From: Protopterus annectens
Lineage: Eukaryota; Chordata; Ceratodontiformes; Protopteridae
Assembly: GCF_019279795.1 (NCBI RefSeq)
Contig: NC_056730.1
Span: 608,425,198-608,489,197, forward strand
Length of the DNA: 64,000 nucleotides
Reading direction: 5' to 3'
Numbering within the stretch: position 1 is the stretch's first letter; the number at the start of each line of letters is the position of its first letter. Below, piece after piece: positions 38,376-50,977 of this stretch. The position numbers were made by a program, and so were the translations under genes. Under the pieces are notes generated by a model, which was not told the DNA's origin, made no database searches, and saw nothing but the letters and a program-made list of their open reading frames with translations.

Positions 38376-38423
<48 letters not shown>
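38376..38423. repeat. (TA)n microsatellite, 48 bp
   Basis: Pure TA run inside CR1 copy A, next to a CACACA start. Confidence 0.98.
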
Positions 38424-38426
<3 letters not shown>

Positions 38427-41400
38427 TAGGTGGCAAGCAACTGAGTAGAGCTGGAGTTACTGCATCTGAACTATGCAGGGCATCTGTGTGAGTCCCTAGA
38501 TCTGCTTGGTGAGGACCGTCCATGGCCAGTACAGTTGCTGCAGGTGTCAGGTAAGGTACAACCCAAATGTGGCATTGTAACCAAGCATGGATGTGATGAG
38601 TATAGGGGCACAATGACCTCACTCGATCTAGATGCAAAACCATATGGGATAAGGTGGCACACATAGAAGGTGTATCCAACCACTTTGGCAACGTGAATGT
38701 TAAAGACGACAGTACGAACAAGTGATGTCCCCAAACCCCTAACAACTCCTACCATATGTAATGGAGTACTACCTATGTGGTAATGTGTGGGCATGTTGTT
38801 ACTCCCAAAGGGGATGACTATGCAACTAATGGCATTTAGCTATAGGCCATGGCTCAGGCACCAGTCATCCATCACTGTGAGACCCTGATTGAGTATGCAT
38901 GTGGCAGCCAGAGAGTTGATCATGGCACCCAGTTTGCAGACAAGTGCAAACATGTTCAGCCATATTCCCCCTGTGATAGCCTGTACGTAAGGCAAATATA
39001 TACAGAACAAGAGAGATCCCAGGACCAAGCTGTGTGGGATGCCATGTGTAACTTGTGTATAGTCAGACATGACACCTGCAATCCTGACCATGTGGGTGCT
39101 ATTCCTGATCTAGGTATCACTCCATTGTGTGAGATATGTGTCCAAATTGACGCTGGTGAGCCTAAGCATAATGGCCCAGTGGATTATTGTGTTGAATGGT
39201 TTTGCAAGGTTCAGGTAGGCTGTGTGGATTGCCGTCCCTATGTTGATGGACCTGTTAGCCATTTAAAGAATACCTACAGGTTCAAGAGGCAAGATCTGCC
39301 CACAACAATGCTGAAATGAGTAGGACACAGTGTCTGTAGGTTCCCGATGTCTATGTGTAGGAGTCCTATGACAATATGCTCCATAGCTTTGCAGAAAAGG
39401 CTACATAGGCTTATAGGGCAATATTGTCTGTGGTCCGTTGTGGCACCAACTCTGTGGAGTGGGACCACTGTCGCAGTACGCCATTCCTTGGGTACATATC
39501 CTGTGGTAACTCTGATATTGAACAGTGATGTAATGTGAGGGTTGTGTTTGTCATGATGCTCGTGTATGATGCAGGCTGGGACACCATCTGGTCACATTGA
39601 TACTGTGATGTACGCTGTGGGGAGGGCAGCACTCACCTGTTACTGCGTGATGCTAGGGAGGTTATACTCTGTTGGGATGGATAGTTGCTCCTTAGGGGGG
39701 ATGGGTGGGAGACATCTGCACTGAACCTGCTTGCCATGATGTAGGCAATGCCAGTGGGTTCAAGGTAGGTTTAGTCAGTATGCAGTAACTGACAGCATAT
39801 CAGTGAGTGTCCACCCAGGTTCCTGACATAACTGAAGAAGGCCGTGTGATAGTCCTACATGTCAGGTGCAATTGTCTGGTAGAGGTGGCCCTTAGAAAAG
39901 TCCATGAGTGATTGTAGCTGTCTGCTAGTACAGATCACAGATGCCTTCCCAGTCTGGGATTGTGCTCTATCATGTAGTAGCATCCTCCTGATGTTGTACA
40001 GCTTATTAATGGCTGGGGTCTATCAGACAGGTCCCCTGCCATTGTAGTAGTGGGTCTTGTTGTTATTTGGGATAGCGGAATCCATGCAGTCCACTAGGTG
40101 TCCATAGAATGTGTATGTAAAGGATTCAGTAGTGTGAGCCATATATGCCACTGTCTCAGGATCTCTGAAGGATACCACCTTGCTTCGGTGAAGTGAGAAG
40201 TTGGCTCATGAGAAGTTCACCAAGATTACCCAGGATGGGTGTGTGGAGGGTATATGTATGTCCTGTGAGATACATGTATGTTCTGACCTTACCAATGAGG
40301 GGTATATCGCTGGTGTGGAACATAGAGTCCCCATGTTGGTGATGAGCAGGTCCAATATGTATTCCCCCTTGTGGCTGTGCTGACTGGTTGTGCCAAAGTA
40401 TATGAGTCCACAAATTGTAGTGACTGTTGGGTGAGGTTGTCGGGGCTTGAGAAGTATCCCCAGTCAATATGTGTGGATATGAAGTCACACAATATAATGG
40501 TGTCTGTGGAGACCTTCATATTCTCCATAGTTCCTACAAATGCTGAGTGTGGTTTCTGAGTTTGGGAGTGTGTTCTGTAGCAGGCAACAAACTGAAAGGC
40601 AGTATTGCACAATGGTAGTAGTATATGTATGGTCTGTGATGCTTTGTGCAGTGCTATTAACCTGGAGGTGTGTGTATCTGTGATGTATATGGATACTCCC
40701 CCTAGTTGTGTTGTCTGTTCCAAGACTTGTTGTCAGAAAGCATGGTATGAAACATAACCTGGTAGTGCTGGTGTGCATAAGCAAGCCTGAACCAGGTGTC
40801 TGTCAGTGCACAGATATTGCTCTCCTCCATACTGAGGAGAGTCCTGAGCGGCCACAATATGAGGTTAGTACAACTGTTGTTGAGCAGAATTACCCTTAGT
40901 TTCATTTAACCTGTAATGTCTATGGAGGTGGGTTTGTCTTCTGAGCCCTGCTTAAAAAAGGCACTCTGGTGGTAGCAAGAGCCTTAGCCAGCATACCAAA
41001 GTCCAAGGGTGACAGGTGCAAGCTGTCCATAGTGAAGCTACGTGGCATGTTGAGGATGTCACTATATGCTGACAGACACTGTATCCCCTATGAATGAAAC
41101 AAATTTGTTAGCCAGCTGTTAAATGTGATATGTGTGCCCATATACTGTGACATCATAATTGGTGGGTGTAAGATGCTAGACAAGGTCAGGGTCATACTGG
41201 CCTGGGCTACATGATCAGAGTGTACCTCCATGTATCATGTCATGTGGTCCAGGGAGTAACGTCTGAGGTTACACACACCAGCATGGACAATGATGGTGCC
41301 AGTCTTGTACTTTCTTTGGAGTGACCTGACTGCCTGTGTTATGCGGCAGATCCTGGCACCCAACAGACAGCCCAAAGTGACTATTCCCTTGTCAGGGCTG

Positions 41401-41940
41401 GTGAGTGGTACGTCAGTGTGTCTGAACATAAGTGTCACCTATTACAAGTGTATTAGGTGTGTTGTTTAGCCCGAAGAGCAGTGACTGTGTGGCACACTGA
41501 CATTGTGAACTTGGTGATATGTGGGTATTGTAGTGGAGTAGCAGGGGTGTGTGTGTGTCTGCTTTGGAGGTCTCTGCTGCTTAGGTAGAGTACATTTACA
41601 GCATCCGAGTATGTCAATGTGTGCTAATGTGGTTTGAGTGCTGTTGCTAAAGGATATGTGAGACTGATATGTGGTGTGTGTGGTTACCTTCACCACCTGA
41701 TAGACTGTGCCAGTCATGGGTCGAGAGGGCTCAGCTCCCTGTATGTCTATATAGGTGCATCTCAAACATATATCTGAGTTTGTCGGGAGGAGGAGAGGGT
41801 TGTCTGTGTACATGAGGCAGATGTGACATTGCGCCAATATCACAATATCCACCAGCTGGACTGAAGAGTACACACAAAACCGACCCCTGGACATGCCAGG
41901 ATATTATCATGACATACTCTGTAGCCTGATCACAAAGGAT

Positions 41941-42868
41941 CAGTAGGGTGTTAAGTGTGTAAAAGAGTATAACAGGGATTAGTGCTCATGTTCGTTAGTG
42001 TTTTGTAAACAGGAGCTGAGAAGGAGTCCAGACTGAATCATGACACCTCCTTCAGCTATGTCATAAATATCAATGTACACACATATATGTCCTGAGTCAG
42101 GGCCAACTGTACCTGAGTGTCAATGCTGACATCATGACAGACAGGCCCATATGTGCATACCCATCCCCCACTGACAATAGTCCACATCATCATACCAAGA
42201 GATATCACATGTAGAATGGATGAGCAGCTAGCCCCACTGCCAAAAGCATGGCAGCAGGTGGAATACATTGATTCCCGATATGTGTCATGCACAAACTACA
42301 GATCATGCATCTGAACAGTCAGCTGAGCCGCACCCCCTACACAGGATGTGGAACCGTTGAATGTGTCACAGCTACATAGAGCACTCCCCACAAGTGTTGG
42401 TGCACAACACACCATGGGAAGTCAAGTCCAGTACGCCTGTGAGGTCTGATCTGCAAGGTCATGGAGTCCATCATGGTTGCAGTCATAAACAGAGCTATTG
42501 GAAGCTGACACACACACACACACAACCCTACCAATTGTGGTATGTTCATGTGTGGATCATGGTTCCCAAACATGCTAGACTGTTTGCAAGGCAGCCACCC
42601 AGGACATACATCAATGAACACATCTACACATGTGTCACATAGACTTTGAATAGCCCTTTATCAACATCCCAGACACATGTAGTATCCACAAAACCAAGAA
42701 GCTGTGCATAAATAAGTGTTGACATATGACGGAATGTCAATGTGTCCACAAATAGATCACACAAGGTAAGGATACTGAGGTCATGTTCAAGCTGTTGACA
42801 CCTGCTGACCCACATGGACCATTCCTGGAATGGCATAAAACAAAGTGTACACACATCACCATGTCCAG
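41941..42868. other. CA/TG-rich noncoding DNA
   Basis: No gene recognised. Composition returns to the CA/TG-rich type, consistent with body of the giant element. Confidence 0.45.
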
Positions 42869-43670
42869 TCTGATGATGTCACCATCCTATAAATACAGCA
42901 GGAAAAGGGAAACCAGTCAATAAAGCAAATAGCGTGCTGTGTTAATGCGTCTCTGTCCAGTATCATTACATAGTTAGGTAAGGGTTTGAATCCTGAAAAG
43001 TGTGTGTATGTGTGCAGTTTCCTTTAAGAGGTATTCCCTTTTTGGAGACTGGGAAAACTCAGTAAAGGAGGTAAGTTCCTCTTTGGAAAGTCTGATGATG
43101 TCACCATCCTACAAATACTGCAGGAAAAGGAAAACCAGCCAATAAAACAAATAACATGCCATGTTTGTGCATCACTCGCTAGTGTCATAGCATAGTTAGA
43201 TAGGGGTTTGAATCCTGCAAGCATTGTGTATGTGTGCAATTGTCTTTGAAAGGAGTGCCCTTTTTGGCGACTGTGAAAACACACTAAAAGAGGTGCTTTC
43301 CTCTTTGGAAAGTCTGATGATGTTACCATCCTACAAATACTGCAGGAGAAGGGACACCAGCCAGCAAAGCAAATAGCGTGCCGTGTTAATGCATCACTCT
43401 CCAGCATCATAACGTAGTTAAGTAGGGGTTTGAATCCTGTAAACAGTGAGTGTGTGTGTGTGTGCAATTGTCTTTGAAAGGAGTGCCCATTTTGGAGACT
43501 GTGAAAACACACTAAAAGACATACATTACTCTTTGGAAAGTCTGATGATGTCACCATCCTACAAATACTGCAGGAGAAGGGAAATCAGCCAGTGAAGCAA
43601 ATAGCGTGCCATGTCAGTGTGTCTTTCTCTAATATCATAACATAATTAGGTAGGGGTTTGAATGCTGACT
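42869..43670. repeat. Tandem array, about 222-bp unit, 3.6 copies
   Basis: Units start with TCTGATGATGT at 42,869, 43,091, 43,313 and 43,541 (spacings 222, 222 and 228). Each has ACAAATACTGCAGGA, a TAGGGGTTTGAATCCTG box resembling a tRNA B box, and a TCTTTGAAAGGAGTGCCC segment. Because 222 is divisible by three, a repetitive minus-strand frame stays open over 43,557-43,024. I regard that as a by-product, not a gene. It is probably a SINE-derived satellite. Confidence 0.9.
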
Positions 43671-44869
43671 GTGTGTGTGTCACTTTTGGTCAACACGGTG
43701 TGGGTTTTGCTTTTACTATGGTATGACATAGTATGATGACAACAGTAAATGCATTCCAGACATCAGGTATCTGCGTGGCAAATATATATGTGTACATGTC
43801 CCCTCAATCAGTACATAGGTGTGAAGCCTGTATACTACATGAATACATTTGTTTCCATTGACAGGTTGTGCCGCTGCTACTCGGATCGTAGGTCACATAT
43901 GTATGTATGTGACATGGCCGTTCACTGTTGTGTTCTGTGGCCAAGGTCATCTGTGGCACACACACCCATGACAGTTACTTAAGAGTAGTGTGAGTGAGGG
44001 TATATGACTGGGGTATATGTCAGACATGGTCATACACAACAAAGTCTGCCAAGAATGGACAGTCTTTATAGGTGTACGACTGCCTTGTGGATATGCATTC
44101 AGGCCTCTGTCTGTGATACACTTTGGGACTCCACAATACCTATGGATATGTGGATACCAAGGGACACATGACATAACATGGGTCTGTATGTACACAATGG
44201 TACCCGACATACATGTTGAGGGCTATCACCATTGTGGTACTGACGGGATAGTATGTATAGTACATGAGGATGACTATGCCATAGTTGACTTACTGCTATA
44301 CAGCATGTATCACACAACAGGTATCTGTCTGTATGATACCCTTGTGTAGGATATGCGTCCCATCCAGGGAATGCATTGTAGGCCATTCCATGCATTCCCA
44401 GATTTGGATGGACACATCCCTAGTGTGTCTGCATGTACCTAAGGGGGCTATATGACACAAAGGTGTGGTCACAGTAATGGGTGGTGGTCATCACCACTGG
44501 TTAGTGTTATAGTGTAGCACTGGAAGGATCCAATTGATACTGGGTTCCCTACTACTGTGTGTCATTTGACAGGACATCATCCAATGATTGCTTATAGTCA
44601 TGCTGTTGAGGTTGTGTATACTACCAGACTGCAAATCATTGACTGATATTAAAGGTATTACCCGCAGCATAGTGTCAACCCATGTCATACACACATCTAC
44701 ACATGCTAGTACATAACTGTAGTAGAATGCATACTGGCCATTGAAAGATGCAATGGGATGTTAATAATGTGTACGACAGGGTATGCCACATGTCCCATGT
44801 GTCCACTATGCACTTACATCCAGACAGTGTGCACCCACCATGTTCACAGATGTACACTTGCTAATCTGC
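43671..44869. other. CA/TG-rich noncoding DNA
   Basis: No gene recognised. Confidence 0.45.
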
Positions 44870-44985
44870 ATGTGTGCATGTGTGCATGTGCAGACCATAA
44901 CATGTGTTTCCTGTCTTCCTCTCACAGATGGTGAGGTAGGGCTTGGTTAAAGCAGCAGGTGACCTGAAGCCACTGCACACATCAC
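44870..44985 (+). pseudogene. SANT gene exon 2 start fragment with its splice acceptor, inverted
   Basis: GTCTTCCTCTCACAG followed by a GGTGAGGTAGGGCTTGG start matches the acceptor and first codons of exon 2 at 49,055 (minus), with the preceding intron sequence TGTGCATGTGCAGACC also shared. The copy stops after about 60 coding bases (GACCTGAAGCCACTGC). It is an inverted fragment about 4 kb from the full exon. Confidence 0.7.
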
Positions 44986-45151
44986 ACACATACTGTCCAC
45001 TCGCAAACACGTGCTGTCAACACATAACACATCAGCCAAGTGGCACATAGGTGGATAATACATACTCAGACCTAACAGTGGTGTAAACAATGCTACATTG
45101 ACAATCAGAGCTTTGATGCATAATGTCTGCTCAGATATACCTACAAGGATA
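44986..45151. other. Noncoding spacer
   Basis: Nothing recognised. Confidence 0.4.
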
Positions 45152-47740
45152 GGTTCATAGGTTCATAGGTTTATACTAGGCTATCTGCCCTAAGGCATTT
45201 ATAAGCCTAGCCCAAATTTTTGTGGCTTACGCCACCCCTTATATGAAAAAATACTGTGCCCATTAGTTTGTTGTGCCTCTGTCCAGCAGTGACACAGAGA
45301 TGATTCAGGTAAACCTACGATCTCCCATCCACAGGTCTAGATTTCTCTTGAACAGAGTCAGCGAGGTGCTCTGCCTCACATGGACCGGGATTTTATTCCA
45401 CAGCATAGGGAGTCTCTGAGTGATAAATCTATCCCTCCAGCACGTCCTATTTATATCCGTGCTAAGGTTTAAGTCGCTTGCTCTAGTGGTTTTGGTGGAT
45501 TTGGATTTTTTGAGGTGGAGCATGTCCATTAATTCCGGGTTGGACATGGCCTTGTATGTCAGGCACATGTCACCTCTGAGCAGACGGTATGCGACTGAAT
45601 AGAGCTGGAGCTTCTTCAATCTGGCAGCATATGACAGATTTTGGAGTCCCTTTATCCTTTTGGTGAGGAACTTTTGGGGTCTCTCCAATTGCTGCAGATG
45701 TCGGGTGAGAGATATCCCGAATGGGGCACTGTACTCGATCATTGGTCTGATAAGTGAAGAGTACAGGGGAACAATAACCTCACTAGATCTGGATGTGAAT
45801 CCCTTCATGATCAGGTGGGCAATGTAGAAGGTCTTTCTAACCACTTTAGCAATGTGAGTGTCAAAAGAAAGGCCACTGTCAACCTGGGTCCCCAGGTCCC
45901 TGATAACCTCTTCTGTGCTTAGTGGATTGCCACCTATATGGTAGCTTGGGGTTACCTTGTTTTCCCGAAGGGTATGACTGTACATTTTGGCGTTTAACTT
46001 CAGGCCATGGCTCTGGCACCAGCTATCTGTTTCCGTGAGTCCCTTCTGAAGGATATCCATGTCTGATGCACTTTCCACTATGGAGCCCAGTTTGCAGTCG
46101 TCTGCAAACTTTGTCAGCCAAAGTCCTCCTATGTTGGCCTGTACTTCTGAGAAGTAGATGCCAAACAATAGGGGCCAGGACCGACCCTGTGGGACACCAC
46201 TTGTGACCGGCTTGGAGTCTGACACAGCGCCAGCAACTCTAACCCTGTGGGTTCTGTCCTTAAGCCAGTTTGCAACCCATCTTGTGACATATGGGTTTAC
46301 ATTTAAGCTGGTAAGTTTTTCTACAATACCCGAGTGGGGTATTGTGTCGAAAGCTTTGCAAGGTCAAGGTAGGCTGTATGGACTGCCTTTCTCTCATCAA
46401 TGGCCTTGGTGACTGTTTCGAAGAAGTCGACCAAGTTCAAAAGGCATGATCTTCCCTTGACAAAGCCAAACTGGGTCGGGTCCAATGTCTGCAAGTCCCC
46501 TGTATCTTTGTTTATGAGCTCCATTATGATCCTCTCCATAGCTTTGCAGACTAGACTTGTTAAGCTTATGGGGCGGTAATTACCAGGGTCCGTAGAGGCG
46601 GCGCCTTTGTGGAGTGGGACAACAGTTGCCGTACGCCACTCCTTGGGCACGTATCCTGTGGTAAGGCTGAGATTAAACAGCTGCCTTATGTGCGGGTTTA
46701 ATTCCTCATTTAGCTCGTGTAGCACACAGCCGGGGACACCATCCGGTCCCATTGATGCTGTGTTTTTAGCTTTAGAGAGAGCAGCTTTCACCTGCGCATT
46801 TGAGATGTCCGGGAGGCTACACTCGGCTGGGATAGTTATCTCTCCTTTAGGGGGGGAGAGGGGGGTGAAGTTTGCCTGAACCTGTCTGCCAGTATGTCGG
46901 CTATGTCTGTGGGTTCAGTGATTTTTGTATCATTTTGGACTAATTCTGAGCATATCTGGGAGTTTCCACCCAGGTTCCTAACATAGCTGAAAAAGGCCTT
47001 ATGATTGTCCTTTGAATCCATGGCAATTTTTCTCTCAAAATTGGCCTTAGTTGATTTTATGAGTGCTCGTATTTTTTTACTAATAATGATCAGGGGTGAC
47101 TTCCCTTTTATGGATTTTGTTCTATCATGTAATAGCTTTCTCCTCTTATTGTAAAGTTTGTTAATGGCTGGGGTCCACCAGACTAGACATTTGCCCTTTG
47201 TGGAAAGAGTCTTGGTTTTATTTGGGATTGCCTGATCCATGCAGTCCTGGAGGTGTTCATAGAAGGCATTTGTAAGGGCTTCCGCAGCTTGGGTTGTGGT
47301 TTCCACTGGCTCAGGGGCCTTGAAGGATACCACACCAGTCTTGAGTAGTGTGAAGTTTGCTTTAGAGAAGTTCTTCACTATGGTCTTTTTTGTTTGGGGT
47401 GGGCCGGGATGTGGATTTCCAGTGAGATTAGTTTATGATCAGATCTCACCAATGAGGATATACTTCGGTGTGGAGCATTTTGTCCCCATGTTTGTGACAA
47501 TGAGATCTAGTATATTTTCTCCTCTCATGGGAACAGTGACTAGCTGTTCCATGGCATTTGAATTTATGAACTCCAGGAACCGTTGGGCTAGAAAGTTAGG
47601 GCTTGAGTAATGTTCCCAGTCTATATTCGGGTAGTTGAAGTCACCCAATATGATGGTGTTTGGAGATACATTTATACCCTCCAGTGTCTTCAGGAAGGCT
47701 GTGTGGGGTTCCTGAGTTTGAGAGGGTGGCCTGTAGTTTG
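45152..47740 (-). mobile_element. CR1-like LINE, copy B (5'-truncated, younger)
   Basis: Minus-strand LINE truncated inside its endonuclease. 47,757-47,439 has TIILGDFNYPNIDWEH and ENILDLIVTN. 47,378-46,836 is the linker. 46,791-46,321 holds RT blocks MGPDGVPGCVLHEL, NYRPISLTSLVCKAMERI and QFGFVKGRSCLLNLVDF. 46,225-45,305 holds GVPQG, KFADDCKLGS and the thumb through WMGDRRF. About three frameshifts separate these. The 3' end carries an octamer-like tail, GGTTCATA repeated on plus at 45,152-45,170, as is usual for CR1. RT active-site residues are retained. Confidence 0.88.
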
Positions 47741-47921
47741 ACTTCCTTGTTGACAACTTGCTATTATTGCTACACTGCTATAGTGTCACCCTGTGCATCA
47801 GCACCATGTTAGCCTGTCCCTCCATCAAAAATGCAGATGACAGCAGGCTGCACAGGTATCATCATATGCACAGGGCGTTTTGTTGTTTGCCAGAACCTGA
47901 CATTGACCCATCCAATCAACA

Positions 47922-47925
<4 letters not shown>

Positions 47926-47994
<69 letters not shown>
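47926..47994. repeat. (GT)n microsatellite, about 69 bp
   Basis: Uninterrupted GT run between the CR1 copy and SANT gene copy 2. Confidence 0.98.
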
Positions 47995-47997
<3 letters not shown>

Positions 47998-48164
47998 ACA
48001 ACAGTACAGCATGGGCCAATGTTGATGTAATGTGTGTGTGTATGTGTGAGCCTTAGTTGTTTGCTTAATGTGTGTGTGTCTGCATGCACACAGCTCCACC
48101 ATGTGACTGCCATATACGGTGGTTTGTGGGACAGCCACAGACTGTACCTGCTTGGCTGTACAGA

Positions 48165-49055
48165 TCACTTTCTCCGGCCACGGACACAGTACCTGTGCCT
48201 GGCAGGGGTGCTACGGACGGTATTGGGTACCAACCCTGACTGGGTACTGTCATCAGAGGCAGAGGTATGATGACTGGACCCATGTCCCTGCTGGGACTGG
48301 CCAGAGCCATGTGCACATGGTCTACTGGGACAGACAATGGACAGGCCAGCTGGTACTGCCCCTATGGGAGCGGCTGTGAGCTGTGGGCCATCGGCGACCA
48401 CTGCCAGCTGTTGCTGTTGCTGGCATGCGTCCGCGTCAACTTCGCGACTGTCCTGCACAGTCCTGGCTTGAGGAAGACATGTTGTGGAGGGCATCTATTG
48501 TCTCCCCCCAACGTCTATCAATGACCTCGATGTATGTCCGGATGGCACCGGCAAGGTCATGGATGCTGTCATTGATAGCGGTGTTATGTGCCCTCTGCGC
48601 CCTAAGTCCCTGTCTGGTGTACCATTTCATACGTGCCTGAGCCTGCATTACAGCCCGGAACATAGTGGTCATCATAAGACCTGTGAGGGCATGCCTGCCA
48701 GGGGCAATATGTCCAGTGGCACTCCCCTGAGAACCCCTGGACCTCCGCCTGTGTGGTACCGTTCCGGGTCTATGGCTATGGCTGCTGTGAGGGGATGCAC
48801 ATGCCATGGGTGCCACACTCTCCTGGTCAATGCCAACTGTATGCTGTCCCTCCGCTATGGCCATTGGTGGTGAGGGATGTAATGGCAGTATGAGTGTGCA
48901 CATAGATGGGGTTGAACGCTGTGTACTGTCGATTGGTCGACCAACGTCAGACCCTGTCAAATCTGCCTGTGCCAAAATACATGTGTCATCATCACCACTA
49001 TCCGTGGCAGTGGCTTCAGGTTGCCTGCTGCTTTCGCCAAGCCCTACCTCAGCAC
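48165..49055 (-). pseudogene. Harbinger-associated SANT gene copy 2, exon 2
   Basis: The acceptor CTTCCTCTCACAG ends at 49,056. The exon starts GT GCT GAG, completing a Gly codon with the last G of exon 1. It encodes AEVGLGESSRQPEATATDSG, a Ser/Pro-rich region, GRHALTGLMMTTMFRAVMQA and a helical DLAGAIRTYIEVIDRRWGET. One frameshift near 48,440-48,490 leads to a Gln/Gly/Ser-rich basic tail (TPARHRYCVRGRRK) ending at 48,165. It aligns with 4,411-3,489 from start to end, including the tail. The shared phase and length across two diverged copies argue that this is a real spliced gene. Confidence 0.65.
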
Positions 49056-50566
49056 CTGTGAGAGGAAGACAGGAAACACACGTTACGGTCTGCACATGCA
49101 CACATGCACACATGCACACATGAACACATGCACACATGTACACATGCACACATGCACACATGAGCACAGGCACACAGGCACACAGGAACACATACACACA
49201 GGAACACATGCACACTCCTCACTACAGCAGATACACACACACAACAGAAATCCAAATCATACTCAATACTGGTTGAAGGTGGGTGACAGTATCACAAGGC
49301 AAACAGTCACACACACTTGTCAGCATGTAGAATAAGTGTTGATCAAGTCCATGCAGTGTGCGTGTAAACAGCCATAGTTAATGACAGTGTTCATGGCTGT
49401 GGTGCATGTGTGTACATGTTCAGTGATTACCTACACCCTGGAACACAATGTGTACAAGGACACAACATTTCTGTGCAAGTATTATAAGCTCTGCAATGTC
49501 CTGTGCACCATCACACACAGGTATACATACCATGGCTGCATGTGTTATCTGTGTGTCACATGAATTTCCATGTCTGATTGCAGTGTCTGTGTCTGTAGCA
49601 GATAATTGTGAACACAGGTGTAGCACATGCATGCTATGTACACACGCAGGATGAGTGGTGCATGTATATGTGATGGGATACCAATCCTGGACATGGCCAT
49701 TGTAACAGTATGGGGTGTAGTACCATTAGCCATCATTATCATGCATCATGTGGTCACTCAAGGCCACTAAAGTGTGCTAGACCACCGCCTAGCATGCTGT
49801 ACCTGAACCACAGTGCCGTGGCTAAGTTCACAATTACACAGCCGTGTTGCACAAGGGTGTGTGAGGTGTCCAATAGGGAACCTTGCCTAACATGACTGTG
49901 TTATGTGTTGAGGAGTGTTGCACAGCCCCATGCTAGGCCCCTACCCCTCAGGTATGGTATGTGTGGTGTGTGGATGATGTGGGATACTGAAGTGTGACCT
50001 GGCAGCGGGTGTCCGGTTACACTATGTGTAGCATGTTGAGGTGTACTGCGTATGACAAACGTGTTATGTTGTGTACATGTGTGTTAACTATGCCTATTCA
50101 ATGTGCAGTACAGTGTTGCCACATTTGTGTCTGATGCTCTGTGCATTGCATGTGATTGAGGCAGCTACTGACATTACTGAGATGTTTCATGTCTCACAGC
50201 AAACATGCACAGCATGCATTATGCGTAGGTGTGTTATGTGTACATGGCCTACACCTCACCTATGACATGCAAAGTTCAATACCAAGTTTAAAGTGTAAAC
50301 ACACTCACCAGCATGTAACATCTGCCCTGCTGTCACACCAGAGGGACCTGCAAGAATATGACACAGTTTGTCAGTGGCGACAACTGTGGCATTGCTACTG
50401 TGAGTGTGCTAAACTACAGTAGAACAACAGGCATAGGTGTACAGATACTATTCAAATTATCAGAATTGCACACAATAGGCAGCTCAACTGCTAAACACAG
50501 TACACATCTCACACATGCATAATCTAACAATACAAGTAACAGTAGTCTACAGCTAGGGCATGTTAC
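49056..50566 (-). other. Intron of SANT gene copy 2
   Basis: 1.5 kb between donor GCAG|GTAACA at 50,567/50,566 and the acceptor at 49,057-49,056. CA/TG-rich. It contains a hexamer array at 49,094-49,215 and no gene. Confidence 0.6.
49094..49215. repeat. Hexamer minisatellite (CACATG/CACAGG)n
   Basis: About 20 imperfect copies of ACACATGC, ACACAGGC and related units, just upstream (minus strand) of the exon 2 acceptor. Confidence 0.9.
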
Positions 50567-50977
50567 CTGCACGCTCCATGTCACTATGCTGGGTGGCTCC
50601 GGCCTCCATGACGACACATGTGTGATGTTGTTGCTGCTGTACGCCAGGAGCCACCACACTTAGCAGCAGTTCCTCCACTCTGGTGAGGGGGGATGTATGG
50701 CCACCTCACCACCTGTGGCAAGCTGTTGTCTGTGGATATCAGATGCACGCCGCTGGACATGTCTAATTAAATCACTGCAGTGATGGCGTACCTGCTCATA
50801 TGTCCGGTTATGCATGCCTATGTCATTTACCCGATGAACAAGTTCTTGCCACAGTGCAGTCCACTCCTGCTGGTGCTGGCTGGCCCTTGAAAACAGCAGG
50901 GTATAGTGCTGAACCAGGCTGTGGTGGATTTCCTGTTCCTCTGCAGCTGTGTAGCAGGGGTTCCTGTGATAAGCCAT
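50567..50977 (-). pseudogene. Harbinger-associated SANT gene copy 2, exon 1
   Basis: The ATG at 50,977 aligns with that of copy 1. The SANT-like domain reads YTAAEEQEIHHSLVQHY, then LWQELVHRVNDIGMHNRTY and EQVRHHCSDLIRHVQRR. The frame shifts at a C6 run near 50,690 (one C short). In the next frame it continues LTRVEELLLSVVAPG and MEAGATQHSDMERAG, matching LTHTKELLASLGTP and the end of copy 1 exon 1. It ends at donor GCAG|GTAACA. The acceptor position has CCCGG where copy 1 has ACAG, so splicing into this exon may be lost, or the exon is first. The single homopolymer indel could be a sequencing error. Confidence 0.75.

Larger units (their letters stand above)
37848..41940 (-). mobile_element. 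CR1-like LINE, copy A (nearly full length, old)
   Basis: The minus strand holds, 5' to 3', an ORF1 remnant at about 41,894-41,235 and an endonuclease start near 40,905 (KLRVILLNNSCTNLILW, ALTDTWFR). The remnant reads DIVILAQCHICLMYTDNP, then LGARICRITQAVRSLQ and IIVHAGVCNLRRYSLD, resembling the esterase-like ORF1 of CR1 elements. The rest of EN follows at 40,723-40,289 (LIALHKASQTIHILLP, TIILCDF). RT pieces lie at 39,632-38,840, and thumb and 3' end reach 37,848. Frameshifts and stops are abundant. A (GT)n run and a (TA)n run have grown inside its 3' part. The 3' end (ACTAGGCTATCTGCCCTA on plus) matches copy B. Its divergence is clearly greater than copy B's, so it is older. Confidence 0.82.

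Noticed and set aside
43024-43557. 177-codon minus frame
   Set aside because: A repetitive by-product of the 222-bp tandem unit.
42869-43670. CRISPR array
   Set aside because: Units are about 222 bp without unique spacers, in a eukaryotic transposon context.
47758-48168. Thr-His and Val-Cys frames around the GT run
   Set aside because: Microsatellite artefacts.
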